A DNA stretch of 8,053 bases from positions 1 through 8,053 of the forward strand of contig JAEWSS010000058.1 of NCBI GenBank assembly GCA_023459755.1, read 5' to 3'. This stretch comes from Verrucomicrobiota bacterium. Its GTDB lineage: Bacteria > Verrucomicrobiota > Lentisphaeria > Victivallales > Victivallaceae. Position 1 is the first letter of the stretch. Every line of letters starts with the position of its first letter. The notes beneath the pieces are model-generated. The model made no database searches and was not told where the DNA came from. It saw nothing but the letters and a program-made list of their open reading frames with translations. The position numbers were made by a program, and so were the translations under genes. Positions 5,710 through 8,053 of the stretch are shown here, piece by piece.

Positions 5710-6645
5710 ATGACAAAAATCAGCATCGTCGGCGGATGTTACAACGAAGCGGAAAACCTGCCGCCGCTGTATGAACGGTGCATGAATGTTCTGCGCAAGT
5801 TCCCGGAATACGACTATGAGTTCATCATCGAGGACAACTGCTCGACCGACAATACCCGCGCCGTACTTCGTCGGCTGGCGGCGGCCGACCGCAGATTCAA
5901 GGTCATTCTGAATGCCGGCAACTTCGGCCACATCCGTTCGCCGTTCAACGCGCTGCTGAATGCTTCCGGCGACGCGGCGGTGTTGATGTGTACCGACTTG
6001 CAGGAGCCGCCGGAGGTGATCGAACAATTTATCCAGGCTTGGCGGAACGGCAGCAAAGTGGTGGTCGGCGTGCGTTCCGGAACTAAAAGCGGGGTGATCA
6101 TGGAGACGCTCCGGCGCGGTTACTATGGGCTGCTGAAGCGATTTTCGGATGAACAGCCGGTGATTCCGCGTTTTACCGGATTCGGATTGTACGACCGGTG
6201 TTTTATCGAGGCGCTGAAGCAGTTTCACGAGCCGTATCCGTATTTTCGCGGACTGGTCAGCGAAATCGGATTCCGGCGAACCGAGGTGCCGTTCGTTCAG
6301 GACCGGCGTCGGCACGGACGCACAAAAAACAACTGGATGACGCTTTACGACATGGCGATGACCGGATTCGTCAATCACACCAAACTGCCGTTGAGACTGG
6401 CGGTGTTTGCCGGCTTTCTGGTTGGCCTGTTCAGCTTTATAACCGCGATCGTGTACTTTGTGCTGAAACTGTGCATGTGGGACACCTTTCAGCTCGGGCT
6501 GGCGCCGCTGGTGATCGGCATGTTCTTTCTTGCGGCGGTGCAGCTGGTGTTCATCGGGATCATCGGGGAATATCTCGGCGCGGTCTGGACTCAGGTGAAA
6601 AACCGGCCGCTGGTGGTGGAGGAAGAGCGGATCAATTTCGATTGA
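5710..6645 (+). CDS. Membrane-anchored family 2 glycosyltransferase (DPM1/GtrB/ArnC-like)
   Basis: This 311-residue enzyme probably moves a sugar from a nucleotide donor onto polyprenyl phosphate at the inner face of the membrane, or adds a sugar in glycan assembly. The GT-A domain begins at SIVGGCYNEAENL (5-17) and has the EDNCSTDNT donor-binding segment. The metal-site motif is MCTDLQEPPE (93-102), where D96 is kept. RRHGRTKNNW (200-209) corresponds to the R-x-x-G-x-S/T-K motif of DPM1-like enzymes. Two membrane helices lie at about 230-252 and 264-286, ending in the IIGEYLG block (284-290) usual for this group. It starts 3 bases after the rfbH stop with only a weak ribosome binding site, so translation is probably coupled. 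Its place directly after rfbH suggests it uses the dideoxysugar or a neighbouring residue, but that is inference. No terminator is evident after it. Confidence 0.9.
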   Translation: MTKISIVGGCYNEAENLPPLYERCMNVLRKFPEYDYEFIIEDNCSTDNTRAVLRRLAAADRRFKVILNAGNFGHIRSPFNALLNASGDAAVLMCTDLQEPPEVIEQFIQAWRNGSKVVVGVRSGTKSGVIMETLRRGYYGLLKRFSDEQPVIPRFTGFGLYDRCFIEALKQFHEPYPYFRGLVSEIGFRRTEVPFVQDRRRHGRTKNNWMTLYDMAMTGFVNHTKLPLRLAVFAGFLVGLFSFITAIVYFVLKLCMWDTFQLGLAPLVIGMFFLAAVQLVFIGIIGEYLGAVWTQVKNRPLVVEEERINFD

Positions 6646-6739
6646 CGTCCCCTCTTCGCCCCGCCGTTGCGAAAGCACCGTTGTCCGAGATTTTTGAAAA
6701 ATAAAACTGGATGCTCCGGAGCCGTTTACTTATAACACC

Positions 6740-6744
6740 GGGAG
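6740..6744 (+). promoter_or_regulatory. Ribosome binding site of the acyl-carrier-like remnant
   Basis: GGGAG lies 5 bases before ATG 6750. It shows that the remnant kept its initiation region and favours this start over the in-frame ATG at 6711. Confidence 0.5.
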
Positions 6745-6749
6745 ATTTT

Positions 6750-7049
6750 ATGGCGGCAACAATTTTTGACCTCATAAAAATAATCAGCGACAAATGTGCC
6801 ATAAAACCGGAGAAAATCAAACCGGACTCAAAACTGGTTGCGGATCTCGGTATCGGCGGCGATGACGGGTATGAACATCGCCATATTGGGATGGCTTGTC
6901 ATGATAAGTCAATAGCGTTGGAAGCCGGATTCAGCGCGGCCCCAAAAAACTCAAGCTCCGCATCCGGACAAAATGTCATTGCTTCGACTAACAAAATAAT
7001 GGTTCAACGCGTTCCTCCGAATACGTCCGCCCTCGATTCCGGCGCTTGA
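6750..7049 (+). pseudogene. Truncated acyl-carrier-protein-like (DUF1493-type) gene with unrelated tail
   Basis: The first 40 or so residues look like the start of an acyl carrier fold: IFDLIKIISDKCAIKPEKIK (5-24), then PDSKLVADLGIGGDDGYE ending near base 6872. The DLGIxGDD pattern resembles DUF1493 carrier-like proteins more than a normal ACP, which has DSL with the phosphopantetheine serine. No such serine is visible. After GYE the frame stays open to TGA 7047-7049, but the sequence (HRHIGMACHDKS and onward) does not resemble helices II-IV of a carrier protein, and the other plus frames do not restore them. I read this as a gene cut by deletion or insertion near 6872, with a chance or foreign tail. 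It could instead be an intact novel 99-residue protein. It lies 104 bases after the glycosyltransferase and may be the end of the operon transcript. Confidence 0.45.
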
Positions 7050-7073
7050 AAATAACAAAAAAAATGCTATTTT
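7046..7073 (+). promoter_or_regulatory. Promoter with extended -10 for the second glycosyltransferase
   Basis: TTGAAA (7046-7051) and TATTTT (7068-7073) are 16 bases apart, and the -10 is preceded by TGC (7065-7067), the extended -10 pattern. The -35 sequence and spacing equal those of the rfbF promoter. Transcription would start near 7080, with a leader of about 110 bases. Confidence 0.5.
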
Positions 7074-7098
7074 AATTGTGACATTATACATCTTGTTG

Positions 7099-7115
7099 TT
7101 CGGCAAAACGCCGAA
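7099..7115 (+). other. Perfect hairpin in the leader of the second glycosyltransferase
   Basis: TTCGGC (7099-7104) pairs with GCCGAA (7110-7115) around an AAAAC loop. No T-run follows, so it is not a terminator. It would lie about 20 bases from the predicted RNA start and might stabilise the messenger. Confidence 0.45.
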
Positions 7116-7192
7116 TTACCCGGTGGATTGGGAATGTTACCGTGGAAAACAGGCGGCATCACTTTCAGCGGCGGCAAAAAAGGCAGAAAAAA

Positions 7193-8053
7193 ATGAATCC
7201 GTTAATCAGCATCATAGTTCCGATCTACAACACCGATTTCCGTTTGCGCGCCTGCATCGACTCAATTCTGGCTCAAGACTACCGCCCCATTGAAATAATC
7301 CTGGTAAACGACGGGTCAACCGACGGTTCGGCCGCGATATGCAGCGAATATTCACAAAAATTCCCGCAGATAATAAAATTTATAGACGGTCCCAACGGCG
7401 GCAGCAGCGTTGCGCGCAACCGCGGTCTGGAAGCGGCAGTCGGCGAATGGGTCTGGTTCTGCGACTCCGACGATGTTTTTGAACCGGATTTCTGTTCCTA
7501 TCTGCTGAATTACGCCCAACACGCGAACGCCCAGATCGCCTGCTGTGCCCTGATCTGCGATGACAGTGCCCAGCCGGACATCCGGATGAACGTAAAAGTG
7601 ACCGGCGAAGAAGTTTTTGACCGCGATGCCCTCCTGCGCCGCTGGATTTGGCCGCTGCTCCGAGTTGAGCCGGGGTCAACTGCAACTCACGGACAAGTGT
7701 CTATCGCCTTACTGCGACGCGACGTGATCGAAGAACACAATCTGCGCTTTATTCCCGGCCTCAGTATCTGCCAGGACGAGGCGTTCTGCCTTAATTATCT
7801 TATGTATGTTGAGCGTGCCGCAATGTCGGATCGCGTTCTTTATCATTATCTGTCAACCAATAATTCGGCCTGCAAACGGTTCTTTCATCACCGGAACGCC
7901 ACGGCCAGCTATCGACGCGTCACCTGCTGGAGCATGCTCTGGCAAAACCGCCTCTCGGTCTTTCTCAAACTTGATTTGAAACGCGACTTCCCGACCGCCG
8001 GGTCCGTTTTGATGCCGACCGCCTGCTATCACCGCATGCGCTGGGTCTGCGAC
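7193..8053 (+). CDS. Family 2 glycosyltransferase, 3' end outside window
   Basis: The frame is open for 287 codons to the window edge with no stop. It encodes a soluble-looking GT-A glycosyltransferase that would add a sugar to a growing surface glycan. ISIIVPIYN (5-13), the donor-binding VNDGSTDGS (38-46), NGGSSVARNRGL (68-79), and the metal-binding DSDD (91-94) in FCDSDDVFEPDF are all classical. The later QDEAFCLNYL (from 194) carries the likely catalytic acid. The start is ATG 7193 with AAGG 9 bases upstream. A GTG-initiated frame at 7078-7293 overlaps it and is rejected. It probably begins a second transcription unit of the same polysaccharide locus. The donor and acceptor cannot be read from sequence. 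No frameshift is seen. Confidence 0.92.
   Translation, partial: MNPLISIIVPIYNTDFRLRACIDSILAQDYRPIEIILVNDGSTDGSAAICSEYSQKFPQIIKFIDGPNGGSSVARNRGLEAAVGEWVWFCDSDDVFEPDFCSYLLNYAQHANAQIACCALICDDSAQPDIRMNVKVTGEEVFDRDALLRRWIWPLLRVEPGSTATHGQVSIALLRRDVIEEHNLRFIPGLSICQDEAFCLNYLMYVERAAMSDRVLYHYLSTNNSACKRFFHHRNATASYRRVTCWSMLWQNRLSVFLKLDLKRDFPTAGSVLMPTACYHRMRWVCD

Noticed and set aside
5014..6678. Long 554-codon open frame on the minus strand
   Set aside because: It lies antisense to rfbH and the glycosyltransferase, both of which carry clear family motifs. It is rich in His, Arg and Gln, without recognisable domains, as expected for an antisense frame in GC-rich genes.
6713..6722. Palindrome at the end of the rfb operon, considered as terminator
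   Set aside because: It has no loop of workable size and is not followed by a T-run.
7078..7293. 71-codon frame overlapping the second glycosyltransferase
   Set aside because: It covers the leader hairpin and then the glycosyltransferase start in another frame. It has no domain or ribosome binding site.

Overview
The window is a stretch of bacterial cell-surface polysaccharide genes, preceded by two small accessory enzymes. The core is a same-strand block, rfbF-rfbG-rfbH plus a membrane glycosyltransferase (2466-6645). The first three enzymes take glucose-1-phosphate to CDP-4-keto-3,6-dideoxyglucose chemistry, the entry to the 3,6-dideoxyhexoses (abequose, paratose, tyvelose, ascarylose, and related sugars) of O-antigens and similar glycans. 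This implies a Gram-negative-type bacterium with an O-antigen or capsule locus. The genes are GC-rich with strong GC at third codon positions, while the left-hand accessory genes and the spacers are more AT-rich. No phylogenetic marker is present. A gut Victivallis/Lentisphaerota-like host would fit the style, but that is only a guess.

Layout. At the left edge (1-125, + strand) there is the probable tail of an unidentified gene, followed by a terminator-like hairpin (142-182). A class I SAM-dependent methyltransferase lies on the minus strand (984-193) with a GTG start. A 509-bp divergent spacer follows, then a degenerate GNAT acetyltransferase (1494-2075) with a likely terminator. The next 390-bp spacer holds an 11-bp triple tandem repeat, a good sigma70-type promoter (TTGAAA-16-TATAAT) and a structured leader with a 28-codon leader ORF that ends on the rfbF start by an ATGA overlap.

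The rfbF, rfbG, rfbH and glycosyltransferase genes are packed tightly (5-nt gap, 13-nt overlap, 3-nt gap) and are probably one transcript. RfbF makes CDP-glucose, RfbG dehydrates it to CDP-4-keto-6-deoxyglucose, and RfbH (PLP plus [2Fe-2S], with His in place of the usual Lys) removes the C3 hydroxyl. The electron donor RfbI and the final 4-ketoreductase are not in the window. The DPM1/GtrB-like glycosyltransferase with two membrane segments probably loads a sugar onto a lipid carrier or decorates the glycan.

Beyond the operon is what looks like the first 40 or so residues of an acyl-carrier-like (DUF1493-type) protein fused to an unrelated tail. It is followed by a new promoter with an extended -10 and a second family 2 glycosyltransferase that runs off the right edge. 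No tRNA, rRNA, CRISPR array or intact insertion sequence was seen. I did not find a convincing wholly new system. The most interesting items are the incomplete dideoxysugar set, the structured leader of rfbF and the broken acyl-carrier-like gene.
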